64,000 bases of DNA from Megalopta genalis (taxonomy: Eukaryota; Arthropoda; Insecta; Hymenoptera; Halictidae): assembly GCF_051020955.1 (NCBI RefSeq), contig NW_027476401.1, positions 1 to 64,000 on the forward strand, in the 5' to 3' direction. Positions 11,700 to 25,300 of the stretch are shown piece by piece. Numbering within the stretch: the stretch's first letter is position 1; every line of letters starts with the position of its first letter. A program made the translations under genes and the position numbers. The notes beneath the pieces are model-generated. The model searched no databases, was not told the DNA's origin, and saw only the letters and a program-made list of their open reading frames with translations.

Positions 11700-14600
11700 G
11701 AATCTAAATCATGTGTTTCGCCTGGATTCGAAACAAACTCGTTTGTTTCGCATGCAGTTGAAGCTAAATGATGTATATCGCAAGTATTTTAATCTAAACC
11801 ATTTGTTTTGCATGGATACGAAGATAATCCTTCTACTTCGCATTGATTTGAATCTAAATCATGTTTTTCGCATGGATTTGATGCTAACTCGATTGTCTCG
11901 CATGCAGTTGAAACTAAATCATGTATATCACAAGTATTCGAAGCTAAACGATTTGTTTCGCATGGATTTGAAGATAAGCCTTCTGCTTCGCATTGATTTG
12001 AAGCTAAATCATGTTTTTCGCATGGTTATTGAAGCTAACTCGTTTGTTTCGCATGCTATTGGAGCTAAATCATGTTTGTCACAAGTGTTTGAAGCTAAAT
12101 CATTTGTTTTGCATGGATTCGAAGATCAGCTTTCTGCTTCGCATTGATTTGCAGCTAAATCATGTGTTTAGCATGGATTTGAAGCTAACTCGTTTGTTTC
12201 TCATGCAGTTGAAGCTAAACCATGTATATCACAAGTATTTGGAGCTAAACCATTTGTTTCGCATGGATTTGAAACAACGCCTTCTACTTCGCATTGATTT
12301 GATGCTAAATAATTCGTTTCGCTTGGAATTGAAGCTACGCCTTCTACTTCACGTCGATTTGACGTTAAATCATATTTTTCACTGGATTTGAAGCTAACTC
12401 GTTTGTTTCGCATGCTGTTGAAGCTAAATCATGTATATCACAAGTATTTTAATCTGAACCGTTTGTTTCGCATGGATTCGAAGATCAGACTTCTGCTTCG
12501 CATTGATTTGAAGCTAAATCATGTGTTTCGCATGGATTTGAAGCTTACTCGTTTGTTTTGCATGCAGTTGAAGCTAAATCATGTATATCACAAGTGTTTG
12601 AAGCTAACCCGTTTGATTCGCATGGATTTGATGGTAAGCCTTCTACTTCGCATTGATTTGAAGCTAAATCATGTGGTTCGCATGGATTGGAAGCAAACTC
12701 ATTTGCTTCGCCTGCATTTGAAGCTATACCACTTATATCGCAATTATCTGAAGATTATTGATTTGTTTCTTATTAACTTGAAGCTAAGCCTTCTACTTCG
12801 CATTGATTTGAAGCTAAATCATGTGTTTCGCATGGATTTGAAGCTAACTCGTTTGTTTCGCATGCAGTTGAAGCTAAATCATGTATATCACAAGTATTTG
12901 AATCTAAAACATTTGTTTCGCATGGATTCGAAGATCAGCCTTCTGCTTCGGATTGATTTGCAGCTAAATCATGTGTTTAGCATGGATTTGAAGCTAACTC
13001 ATTTGTGTCGCATGCTGTTGAAGCTAAATCATGTATATCACAAGCATTTTAATCTGAACCGTTTGTTTCGCATGAATTCGAAGATCAGACTTCTGCTTCG
13101 CATTGATTTGAAGCTAAATAATGTGTTTCGCATGGATTTGAGGCTTACTCGTTTGTTTTGCATGCAGTTGAAGCTAAATCATGTATATCACAAGTGTTTG
13201 AAGCTAACCCGTTTGATTCGCATGGATTTGATGATAAGCCTTCTACTTCGCATTGATTTGAAGCTAAATCATGTGGTTCGCATGGATTGGAAGCAAACTC
13301 ATTTGCTTCGCCTGCATTTGAAGCTATACCACTTATATCGCAATTATCTGAAGATTATTGATTTGTTTCTTATTAACTTGAAGCTAAGCCTTCTACTTCG
13401 CATTGATTTGAAACTAAATCATGTGTTTCGCATGGATTTGAAGCTAACTCGTTTGTTTCGCATGCAGTTGAAGCTAAATCATGTATATCACAAGTATTTG
13501 AATCTAAAACATTTGTTTCGCATGGATTCGAAGATCAGCCTTCTGCATCGGATTGATTTGCAGCTAAATCATGTGTTTAGCATGGATTTGAAGCTAACTC
13601 GTTTGTGTCGCATGCTGTTGAAGCTAAATCATGTATATCACAAGCATTTTAATCTGAACCGTTTGTTTCGCATGAATTCGAAGATCAGACTTCTGCTTCG
13701 CATTGATTTGAAGCTAAATCATGTGTTTCGCATGGATTTGAGGCTTACTCGTTTGTTTTGCATGCTGTTGAAGCTAAATCATGTATATCACAAGTGTTTG
13801 AAGCTAACCCGTTTGATTCGCATGGATTTGATGATAAGCCTTCTACTTCGCATTGATTTGAAGCTAAATCATGTGGTTCGCATGGATTGGAAGCAAACTC
13901 ATTTGCTTCGCCTGCATTTGAAGCTATACCACTTATATCCCAATTATCTGAAGATTATTGATTTGTTTCTTATTAACTTGAAGCTAAGCCTTCTACTTCG
14001 CATTGAATTGAAGCTAAATCATGTGTTTCGCATGGACTTGAAGCTAACTCGTTTGTTTCACAAGCAGTTGAAGCTAAATCATGTATATCACAAGTATTTG
14101 GAGCTAAACCATTTGTTTCGCAAGGATTTGAAACAACGCCTTCTACTTCGCATTGATTTGAAGCTAAATAATTTGTTTCGCTTGGATTTGAAGCTAAGAC
14201 TTCTACTTCACGTCGATTTGACGTTAAATCATATTTTTCACTGGATTTGAAGCTAACTCGTTTGTTTCGCATGCTGTTGAAGCTAAATCATGTATATCAC
14301 AAGTATTTTAATCTGAACCGTTTGTTTCGCATGGATTCGAAGATCAGACTTCTGCTTCGCATTGATTTGAAACTAAATTATGTGTTTCGCATGGATTTGA
14401 AGCTTACTCGTTTGTTTTGCATGCAGTTGAAGCTAAATCATGTATAACACAAGTGTTTGAAGCTAACCCGTTTGATTCGCATGGATTTGATGATAAGCCT
14501 TCTACTTCGCATTGATTTGAAGCTAAATCATGTGGTTCGCATGGATTGGAAGCAAACTCATTTGCTTCGCCTGCATTTGAAGCTATACCACTTATATCGC

Positions 14601-15508
14601 AATTATCTGAAGATTATTGATTTGTTTCTTATTAACTTGAAGCTAAGCCTTCTACTTCGCATTGATTTGAAGCTAAATCATGTGTTTCGCATGGATTTGA
14701 AGCTAACGCGTTTGTTTCGCATGCAGTTGAAGCTAAATCATGTATATCACAAGTATTTGAATCTAAACCATTTGTTTCGCATGGATTCGAAGTTCAGCCT
14801 TCTATTTCGCATCGATTTGAAGCTAAATCATGTGTTTCACATGGATTTGAAGCAATCTCGTTTGTTTCGCATGGATTTGAAACTAAGCCTTCAACTTCGC
14901 GTTGACTTGATGCTAAATCATGTTTTTCGCTTGGATTTGAAGCTAACTCGTTTGTTTCGCATGCAGTTGAAGCTAAATCATGTATATCACAAGTATTTGG
15001 AGCTAAACCATTTGTTTCGCATGGATTCGAAGATCAGACTTCTGCTTCGCATTGATTTGAAGCTAAATCATGTGTTTCGCATGGATTTGAAGCTTACTCG
15101 TTTGTTTTGCATGCAGTTGAAGCTAAATCATGTATATCGCAAGTGTTTGAAGCTAACCCGTTTGATTCGCATGGATTTGATGATAAGCCTTCTACTTCGC
15201 ATTCATTTGAAGCTAAATCATGTGGTTCGCATGGATTGGAAGCAAACTCATTTGCTTCGCCTGCATTTGAAGCTATACCACTTATATCGCAATTATCTGA
15301 AGATTATTGATTTGTTTCTCATTAACTTGAAGCTAAGCCTTCTACTTCGCATTGATTTGAAGCTAAATCATGTGTTTCGCATGGATTTGAAGCTAACTCG
15401 TTCGTTTCGCCTGCATATGAAGCTAAATCATGTATATCACAAGTATTTGAAGCTAAACCATTTGTTTCGCATGGATTCGGATATCAGACTTCTGCTTCGA
15501 ATTGATTT
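11700..15508. repeat. 3.2-kb macrorepeat, copy 3, enlarged to 3,809 bp
   Basis: Same unit with one additional 600-bp sub-block. Marker sites fall at 12750, 13350, 13950, 14609 and 15299, giving 600-600-659-690 spacing where copies 1 and 2 have 600-659-690. Everything downstream is shifted by exactly 600 bp, so the extra block entered in register. It contains the longest open frame in the window (12388-14250), whose extra length over its 420-codon counterparts is just this 600 bp. Confidence 0.93.
12750..13949. repeat. Two adjacent 600-bp sub-blocks, one copy-4-like and one copy-2-like
   Basis: The first sub-block (12750-13349) carries GCTTCGGATTG, ACTCATTTGTGTCG, AAATAATGTG and a GCATGCAG end, as in copy 4 (about 16750-16980). 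The second (13350-13949) carries GCATCGGATTG, ACTCGTTTGTGTCG, AAATCATGTG and GCATGCTG, as in copy 2 (about 9730-9960). Four linked variants on each side make this a readable hybrid from an unequal exchange. Confidence 0.85.
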
Positions 15509-17990
15509 GAATCTAAATCATGTGTTTCGCCTGGATTCGAAACAAACTCGTTTGTTTCGCATGCAGTTGAAGCTAAATGATGTATATCGCAAGTATTTGA
15601 ATCTAAACCATTTGTTTTGCATGGATACGAAGATAATCCTTCTACTTCGCATTGATTTGAATCTAAATCATGTTTTTCGCATGGATTTGATGCTAACTCG
15701 ATTGTCTCGCATGCAGTTGAAACTAAATCATGTATATCACAAGTATTCGAAGCTAAACGATTTGTTTCGCATGGATTTGAAGATAAGCCTTCTGCTTCGC
15801 ATTGATTTGAAGCTAAATCATGTTTTTCGCATGGTTATTGAAGCTAACTCGTTTGTTTCGCATGCTATTGGAGCTAAATCATGTTTGTCACAAGTGTTTG
15901 AAGCTAAATCATTTGTTTTGCATGGATTCGAAGATCAGCTTTCTGCTTCGCATTGATTTGCAGCTAAATCATGTGTTTAGCATGGATTTGAAGCTAACTC
16001 GTTTGTTTCTCATGCAGTTGAAGCTAAACCATGTATATCACAAGTATTTGGAGCTAAACCATTTGTTTCGCATGGATTTGAAACAACGCCTTCTACTTCG
16101 CATTGATTTGATGCTAAATAATTCGTTTCGCTTGGAATTGAAGCTAAGCCTTCTACTTCACGTCGATTTGACGTTAAATCATATTTTTCACTGGATTTGA
16201 AGCTAACTCGTTTGTTTCGCATGCTGTTGAAGCTAAATCATGTATATCACAAGTATTTTAATCTGAACCGTTTGTTTCGCATGGATTCGAAGATCAGACT
16301 TCTGCTTCGCATTGATTTGAAGCTAAATCATGTGTTTCGCATGGATTTGAAGCTTACTCGTTTGTTTTGCATGCAGTTGAAGCTAAATCATGTATATCAC
16401 AAGTGTTTGAAGCTAACCCGTTTGATTCGCATGGATTTGATGATAAGCCTTCTACTTCGCATTGATTTGAAGCTAAATCATGTGGTTCGCATGGATTGGA
16501 AGCAAACTCATTTGCTTCGCCTGCATTTGAAGCTATACCACTTATATCGCAATTATCTGAAGATTATTGATTTGTTTCTTATTAACTTGAAGCTAAGCCT
16601 TCTACTTCGCATTGATTTGAAGCTAAATCATGTGTTTCGCATGGATTTGAAGCTAACTCGTTTGTTTCGCATGCAGTTGAAGCTAAATCATGTATATCAC
16701 AAGTATTTGAATCTAAAACATTTGTTTCGCATGGATTCGAAGATCAGCCTTCTGCTTCGGATTGATTTGCAGCTAAATCATGTGTTTAGCATGGATTTGA
16801 AGCTAACTCATTTGTGTCGCATGCTGTTGAAGCTAAATCATGTATATCACAAGCATTTTAATCTGAACCGTTTGTTTCGCATGAATTCGAAGATCAGACT
16901 TCTGCTTCGCATTGATTTGAAGCTAAATAATGTGTTTCGCATGGATTTGAGGCTTACTCGTTTGTTTTGCATGCAGTTGAAGCTAAATCATGTATATCAC
17001 AAGTGTTTGAAGCTAACCCGTTTGATTCGCATGGATTTGATGATAAGCCTTCTACTTCGCATTGATTTGAAGCTAAATCATGTGGTTCGCATGGATTGGA
17101 AGCAAACTCATTTGCTTCGCCTGCATTTGAAGCTATACCACTTATATCCCAATTATCTGAAGATTATTGATTTGTTTCTTATTAACTTGAAGCTAAGCCT
17201 TCTACTTCGCATTGATTTGAAGCTAAATCATGTGTTTCGCATGGACTTGAAGCTAACTCGTTTGTTTCACAAGCAGTTGAAGCTAAATCATGTATATCAC
17301 AAGTATTTGGAGCTAAACCATTTGTTTCGCAAGGATTTGAAACAACGCCTTCTACTTCGCATTGATTTGAAGCTAAATAATTTGTTTCGCTTGGATTTGA
17401 AGCTAAGACTTCTACTTCACGTCGATTTGACGTTAAATCATATTTTTCACTGGATTTGAAGCTAACTCGTTTGTTTCGCATGCTGTTGAAGCTAAATCAT
17501 GTATATCACAAGTATTTTAATCTGAACCGTTTGTTTCGCATGGATTCGAAGATCAGACTTCTGCTTCGCATTGATTTGAAACTAAATTATGTGTTTCGCA
17601 TGGATTTGAAGCTTACTCGTTTGTTTTGCATGCAGTTGAAGCTAAATCATGTATAACACAAGTGTTTGAAGCTAACCCGTTTGATTCGCATGGATTTGAT
17701 GATAAGCCTTCTACTTCGCATTGATTTGAAGCTAAATCATGTGGTTCGCATGGATTGGAAGCAAACTCATTTGCTTCGCCTGCATTTGAAGCTATACCAC
17801 TTATATCGCAATTATCTGAAGATTATTGATTTGTTTCTTATTAACTTGAAGCTAAGCCTTCTGCTTCGCATTGATTTGAAGCTAAATAATGTGTTTCGCA
17901 TGGATTTGAAGCTAACTCGTTTGTTTCGCATGCAGTTGAAGCTAAATCATGTATATCACAAGTATTTGAATCTAAACCATTTGTTTCGCA
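15509..17990. repeat. 3.2-kb macrorepeat, copy 4, truncated
   Basis: About 2.48 kb of the same unit, with markers at 16559, 17159 and 17818. Similarity to copy 1 (offset 10,227 at its right end) stops near 17990, where copies 1-3 continue GATTCGAAGTTCAGCC and this copy continues GATTCGAAGATCAGCC followed by a different HOR series. Confidence 0.9.
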
Positions 17991-18083
17991 TGGATTCGAA
18001 GATCAGCCTTCTGCTTCGGATTGATTTGCAGCTAAATCATGTGTTTAGCATGGATTTGAAGCTAACTCGTTTGTTTCCAATGC

Positions 18084-18172
18084 AGTTGAAGCTAAATCTT
18101 GTATAATACATGTATATGAGGCTAAACCATTTCATTCGCATGGATTTGAAACTAAGCTTTCTACTTCGCATT
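18084..18172. repeat. Roughly 90-bp patch shared with 49607-49695
   Basis: Contains the rare string ATCTTGTATAATACATGTAT, then ATGAGGCTAAACC and CATTTCATTCGCATGG. The same linked variants recur at 49607-49695 (offset 31,523), while sequence on both sides belongs to different local families. Best explained as a short exchange or gene-conversion tract. Confidence 0.82.
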
Positions 18173-19080
18173 GAGTTGAATCCAAATCATGTGTTTCGCA
18201 TGGATTTGAAGCTTACTAGTTTGTTTTGCATGCAGTTGAAGCTAAATCATGTCTATCACAAGTGTTTGAAGCTAAACCATTTGTTTTGCATGGATTCGAA
18301 GATCACCCTTCTTCTTCGCACTGATTTGTAGCTAAATCATGTGTTTAGCATGGATTTGAAGCTAACTCGTTTGTTTCGCATGCAGTTGAAGCTAAATTAT
18401 GTATATCACAAGTATTTGAAGCTAAACAATTTGTTGCGAATGGATTTGAAACTACGCCTTCTCCATCGCATTGATTTGAAGCTAAATAATATGTTTCGCT
18501 TGGATTTTAAGCTAACTCGTTTGTTTGACATGCAGTTGAAGTTAAATCATGAATATCACAAGTATTTGAAGCTAAACCATTCGTTTCGCAAGGATTTGAA
18601 GCTAAGGCTTCTACTTCGCATTGAGTTGAATGCAAATCATGTGTTTCGCTTGGATTTGAAGCTAAGCCTTCTACTTCCAATTGATTTGAAGCTAACCATA
18701 TGTTTCTCATGTATTTGAAGCTAAGCCTTCTACTTCGCATTGATTTGAAGCTAAATCATGTGTTTCGCATGGATTGGAAGCAAACTCATTTGCTTCGCCT
18801 GCATTTGAAGCTATACCACTTATATCGCAATTATCTGAAGATTATTGATTTGTTTCTCATTAACTTGTAGCTAAGCCTTCTACTTCGCATTGATTTGAAG
18901 CTAAATCATGTGTTTCCCATGGATTCGAAGCTAACTCGTTCGTTTCGCCTGCATTTGAAGCTAAATCATGTATATCACAAGTATTTGAAGCTAAACAATT
19001 TGTTTCGCAAGGATTCGAAGATCAGCCTTCTACTTCGCATTGATTTGCAGCTAAATCATGTGTTTAGCATGGATTTGAAG
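18165..19080. repeat. 0.9-kb duplicated block, copy a
   Basis: Matches 21403-22315 at offset 3,238 and mostly 30541-31312 at offset 12,232. Shared rare features are TTGAATCCAAATC, GCTTACTAGTTTG, CATCACCCTTCTTC-type E monomers, TTTGACATGCAG and a one-base loss giving GCTAACCATATG. Confidence 0.88.
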
Positions 19081-19428
19081 CTAACTCGTTTGTTTCGCAT
19101 GCAGTTGTAGCTAAATCATGTATATCACAAGTATTTCAATCTGAACCGTTTGATTAGCATGGATTCGAAGATCACCCTTATTCTTCGCATTGATTTGAAG
19201 TTAAATCATGTGTTCCACTTGGATTTTAAGCTAACTCGTTTGTATCACATGCAGTTGAAGGTAAATCATGTATATCACAAGTATTCGAAGCTAAACGATT
19301 TGTTTCGCATGGATTTGAAGATAAGCCTTCTACTTCGCGTTGACTTGATACTAAATTATGTTTTTCGCTTGGATTTGAAGCTAACACGTTTGTTTCGCAT
19401 GCTGTTGAAGCTAAATCATGTATATCAC

Positions 19429-19779
19429 AAGTATTTGAAGCTAAACAATTTGTTGCGCATGGATTTGAAACAACGCCTTCTACTTCGCATTGATTTGAAG
19501 CTAAATAATATGTTTCGCTTGGATTTTAAGCTAACTCGTTTGTTTGACATGCAGTTGAAGTTAAATCATGAATATCACAAGTATTTGAAGCTAAACCATT
19601 CGTTTCGCAAGGATTTGAAGCTAAGGCTTCTACTTCGCATTGAGTTGAATGCAAATCATGTGTTTCACTTGGATTTGAAGCTAAGCCTTCTACTTCCAAT
19701 TGATTTGAAGCTAACCATATGTTTCTCATGTATTTGAAGCTAAGCCTTCTACTTCGCATTGATTTGAAGCTAAATCATG
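19429..19779. repeat. 0.35-kb duplicated block
   Basis: Matches 18410-18760 (offset 1,019) with linked variants GTTGCGCATGG or GTTGCGAATGG, TTTGACATGCAG, AAGGATTTGAAGCTAAGGC and TTCCAATTGATTTG. After 19779 it joins a different family (GATTCGAAGTTCAGCC), so the right edge is a recombination junction. Confidence 0.85.
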
Positions 19780-21402
19780 TGTTTCGCATGGATTCGAAGT
19801 TCAGCCTTCTATTTCGCATCGATTTGAAGCTAAATCATGTGTTTCACATGGATTTGAAGCAATCTCGTTTGTTTCGCATGGATTTGAAACTAAGCCTTCA
19901 ACTTCGCGTTGACTTGATGCTAAATCATGTTTTTCGCTTGGATTTGAAGCTAACACGTTTGTTTCGCATACTGTTGAAGCTAAATCATGTATATCACAAG
20001 TGTTTGAAGCTAAACCATTTGTTTCGCATGGATTCGAAGATAACCCTTCTACTTCGCATTGATTTGAAGCTAAATCGTGTGTTTCGCATGGATTTGAAGC
20101 TAGCTCGTTTGTTTCGCATGCAGTTGAAGCTAAATCATGTATATCACAAGTATTTGAAGCTAAACCATTTTATTCCCATGGATTTGAAGCTATGCCTTCT
20201 ACTTCGCATTGATTTGATGTTAAATCATATGTTTCGCATGGATGTGAAGCTATCTCGTTTGTTTTGCATGCACTTGAATATAAATCAAGTATATCACAAG
20301 TATTTGAAGCTAAACCGTTTGATTCGCATGGATTTGAAGCCAAGCCTTCTACCTCGCATTGATTTGAAGCTAAATAATATGTTTCGCTTGGATTTTAAGC
20401 TAACTCGTTTGTTCGACATGCAGTTGAAGTTAAATCATGAATATCACGAGTATTTGAAGCTAAACCATTCGTTTCGCAAGGGTTTGAAGCTAAGGCTTCT
20501 ACTTCGCATTGATTTGAAGCTAAATCATGTGTTTTGCATGGATTGGAAGCTTACTCGTTTGTTTTGCATGCAGTTGAAGCGAAATCATGTATGTCGCAAG
20601 TGTTTGAAGCTAACCCGTTTGATTCGCATGGATTTGATGATAAGCCTTCTACTTCGCATTGATTTGAAGCTAAATCATGTGGTTCGCATGCATTGGAAGC
20701 AACCTCATTTGCTTCGCCTGCATTTGAAGCTACACCACTTATATCGCAATTATCTGAAGATTATAGATTTGTTTCTTATTAACTTGAAGCTAAGCCTTCT
20801 ACTTCGCATTGATTTGAAGCTAAATCATGTGTTTCGCATGGATTTGAAGCTAACTCGTTTGTTTCGCATGCAGTTGAAGCTATACCACTTATATCGCAAT
20901 TATCTGAAGATTATTGATTTGTTTCTCATTAACTTGAAGCTAAGCCTTCTACTTCGCATTGATTTGAAGCTAAATCATGTGTTTCGCATGGATTTGAAGC
21001 TAACTCGTTCGTTTCGCCTGCATATGAAGCTAAATCATGTATATCACAAGTATTTGAAGCTAAACCATTTGTTTCGCATGGATTCGGATATCAGACTTCT
21101 GCTTCGCATTGATTTGAAGCTAAATCATGTGTTTTGCATGGATTTGAAGCTTACTCGTTTGTTTTGCATGCAGTTGAAGCAAAATCATGTATATCACAAG
21201 TGTTTGAAGCGAAGCCGTTTGATTCGCATGGATTCGAAGATCAGCCTTCTACTTCCCATTCATTTGAATATAAATCCTGTGTTTCGCATGGATTGGAACC
21301 CAACTCGTTTGTCTCGCATGCAGTTGAATCTAAATCATTTATGTCACAAGTATTTGAAGCCAAATCATTCGTTTCGCATGGATTTGAAGCTAAGCCTTCT
21401 AC

Positions 21403-22315
21403 TTCGCATTGAGTTGAATCCAAATCATGTGTTTCGCATGGATTTGAAGCTTACTAGTTTGTTTTGCATGCAGTTGAAGCTAAATCATGTCTATCACAAG
21501 TGTTTGAAGCTAAACCATTTGTTTTGCATGGATTCGAAGATCACCCTTCTTCTTCGCACTGATTTGTAGCTAAATCATGTGTTTAGCATGGATTTGAAGC
21601 TAACTCGTTTGTTTCGCATGCAGTTGAAGCTAAATTATGTATATCACAAGTATTTGAAGCTAAACAATTTGTTGCGCATGGATTTGAAACAACGCCTTCT
21701 ACTTCGCATTGATTTGAAGCTAAATAATATGTTTCGCTTGGATTTTAAGCTAACTCGTTTGTTTGACATGCAGTTGAAGTTAAATCATGAATATCACAAG
21801 TATTTGAAGCTAAACCAATCGTTTCGCAAGGATTTGAAGCTAAGGCTTCTACTTCGCATTGAGTTGAATGCAAATCATGTGTTTAGCTTGGATTTGAAGC
21901 TAAGCCTTCTACTTCCAATTGATTTGAAGCTAACCATATGTTTCTCATGTATTTGAAGCTAAGCCTTCTACTTCGCATTGATTTGAAGCTAAATCACGTG
22001 TTTCGCATGGATTGGAAGCAAACTCATTTGCTTCGCCTGCATTTGAAGCTATACCACTTATATCGCAATTATCTGAAGATTATTGACTTGTTTCTCATTA
22101 ACTTGTAGCTAAGCCTTCTACTTCGCATTGATTTGAAGCTAAATCATGTGTTTCCCATGGATTCGAAACTAACTCGTTCGTTTCGCCTGCATTTGAAGCT
22201 AAATCATGTATATCACAAGTATTTGAAGCTAAACAATTTGTTTCGCAAGGATTCGAAGATCAGCCTTCTACTTCGCATTGATTTGCAGCTAAATCATGTG
22301 TTTAGCATGGATTTG
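21403..22315. repeat. 0.9-kb duplicated block, copy b
   Basis: Second copy of 18165-19080. It ends where the long 8-kb duplicated segment begins (GAAGCTTACTCG at about 22316). From 21547 it also matches 30541 onward at offset 8,994. Confidence 0.88.
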
Positions 22316-25300
22316 AAGCTTACTCGTTTGTTTTGCATGCAGTTGAAGCTAAATCATGTATGTCTCAAGTGTTTGAATCTAACTCGTTTGATTCGCATGG
22401 ATTTGATGATAAGCCTTCTACTTCGCATTGATTTGAAGCTAAATCATGTGGTTCGCATGCATTGGAAGCAAACTCATTTGCTTCGCCTGCATTTGAAGCT
22501 ACACCACTTATATCGCAATTATCTGAAGATTATTGATTTGTTTCTTATTAACTTGAAGCTAAGCCTTCTACTTCGCATTGATTTGATCTTAGATCATATG
22601 TTTCGCATGGATTTGAAGCTATCTCGTTTGTTTCGCATGCAGTTGAAGCTAAATCATGTATATCACAAGTGTTTGAAGCTAAACCATTTGTTTCGCATGG
22701 ATTCAAAGATAACCCTTCTACTTCGCATTGATTTGAAGCCAAATCATGTGTTTCGCATTGATTTGAATCTAAATCATGTGTTTCGCTTGGATTTGAAACT
22801 AACTAGTTTGTTTCGCAATGCAGTTGAAGCTAAATCATGTATATCACAATTATTTGAAGCTAAACGATTTGATTCGCATGGATTTCAAAATAAGCCTTCT
22901 TCTTCCCATTGATCTGAAGCTAAATCATGTGTTTCGCTTGCATTTCAAGCTAACTCGTTTGTTTCGCATGTAATTGAAGCTAGATAATGTATCAAACAAG
23001 TATTTGAATCTAAACCATTTGTTTCGCATGGCTTCGAAGATCAGCCATCTACCTCGTATTGATTTAAAACTAAATCATGTGTTTCGCATGGATTTGAAGC
23101 AAACTCGTTTGTATCGCATGCAGTTGAAGCTAAATCACGTCTATCACAATTATTTGAAGCTAAACCATTTGATTCGCATGGATTTCAAAATAAGCCTTCT
23201 ACTTCGCATTGATTTTAATCTAAATCATCTGTTTCGCATGGATTTAAAGCTATGTCGTTTGTTTCGCATGCAGTTGAAGATAAATCATGTATATCACAGG
23301 TATTTCAAGCTAAACCATTTGATTCGCATGGATTTGAAGATAATCCTTCTACTTCGAATTGATTTGAAGCTAAATCATGTGTTTCGCATGGATTTGAAGC
23401 TAACTCGTTAGTTTTGCATGCTGTTGAATCGAAATCATGTATATCACAAGTATTTGAAGCTAAACCATTTGTTTCGCAAGGATTCGAAGATCAGCCTTCT
23501 ACGTCGCATTGATTTGAAGCTAAATCATGTGTTTCGCTTGGACTTCAAGCTAACTCGTTTGTTTCGCATGTAATTGAAGCTAAATAATGTATCAAACAAG
23601 TATTTCAAGCTCAAGCATTTGTTTCGCATGGATTCGAAGATCAGCCATCTACCTCGTAATGATTTGAAGCTAAATCATGTGTTTCGCATGGATTTGAAAC
23701 TAACTCGTTTGTTTCGCATGCAGTTGAAGCTAAATCATGTATATCACAATTATTTGAAACTAAATCATTTGATTCGCATGGATTTGAAGATAAACCTTCT
23801 ACTTCGCATTGATTTGAAGCTAAATCATGTGTCTCGCATGTGTTTGAAGCTAACTCGATTGTTTCGCATGCAGTTGAATGTAAATCATGTATATCACAAC
23901 TATTTGCAGCTGAACCATTTGCTACGCATGAATATTAAGCTAAACCATGTGTTACGATTGAATTTGAAGCTAAATCATTTATTTCGCATGCATTTGAAGC
24001 TAACTCGTTTTCTTCGCCTGCATTTGATGCTAAATCATGTATATCACAGGTATTTGAAGCTAAACCATTTGTTTCGCATGGATTCGAAGATAAGCCTTCT
24101 ACTTCGCATTGATTTGAGCTAAATCATTTGTTTCGCTTGCATTTGAAGCTAACTCGCTTGCTTCGCATGCAGTAGAAGCTAAATTATGTATATCACAATT
24201 ATTTGAAGCTAAACCATTTGATTCGCATGAATATTAAGCTAAATCACGAGTTTCGCACGGATTTGAAACTAACTCGGTTGTTTCGCCTGCATTTGAATCT
24301 AAATCATGTATATCACAAGTATTTGAACCTAAATCATTAGTTTTGCATGGATTCGAAGACAAGCCTTCTACTTCGCATTGATTTCAAGCTAAATCATGTG
24401 TTTCGCATGCATTTGAAGCTAACTCGATTGTTTCACATGCAGTTGAAGGTAAATCATGTACATCACAATTATTTGATGCTAAACCATTTGATTCCCATGG
24501 ATTTGATGCTAAGCCTTCTACTTCGCATTGATTTGAATCGAAATCATGTGTTTCGCTTGGATTTGAAGCTAACTCGTTTGTTCCACATGCAGTTGAAGCT
24601 AAATCATGTATATCACAAGCATTTGAAGCTATACCATTTGTTTCGCCTGGATTTGAAGCTAAGCCTTCTACTTCGCATTGATTTGAAGTTAAATCATGCA
24701 TTTCGCATGGATTCGAAGCTAACTCGTTTGATTCGCTTGCTGTTGAAGCAAAATCACGCATATCACAAGTATTTGTAACTAAACCTTTGCTTCGCATGGA
24801 TTCGAAGATCTGTCTTCTAGTTCGCATTGATTTGAAGCTAAATCACGTGTTTCGCATAGATTAGAAGCTAACTCGTTTTTTTCGCCTGCATTTGAAGCTA
24901 GATCACTTATATCGTAAGTATCTGAAGCTAAATCATTTGTTTATCATGGGTTTGAAGCTAAACCATCAACATCGCATTAATATGAAGCTAAATCATGTGA
25001 TTCGCTTGGATTTGAAGCTAACTCGTTTGTTCCACATGCAGTTGAAGCTAAATCATGTATATCACAAGTATTTGAAGCTGAACCATTTGTTACGCTTGGA
25101 TTTGAAACCACGCCGTCTACTTCGCATTGATTTGAAGCTGAATCATGTGTTTCGCTTGTATTTGAAGATAACTCGTTTCTTTCGTATGTAGTTGAAGCTA
25201 AATCATGTATATCACAAGCATTTGAAACTAAACCATTTGATTCGCACGGATTTGAAGCTAAGCCTTCTACTTCGCATTGATTTGAAGTTAAATCATTTGT

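Larger units (their letters stand above)
17991..22315. repeat. Mosaic section built from short duplicated blocks
   Basis: Consists of pieces that recur within it and at 30.3-32.8 kb: 18165-19080 with 21403-22315 (offset 3,238); 18410-18760 with 19429-19779 (offset 1,019); 19773-20512 with 31861-32600 (offset 12,088); 18309-19228 with about 30541-31460 (offset 12,232). Marker GAAGATTATTGATTTG or its near variant occurs at 18837, 20756 (GATTATAG), 20906 and 22075. No non-repeat sequence seen. Confidence 0.88.
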
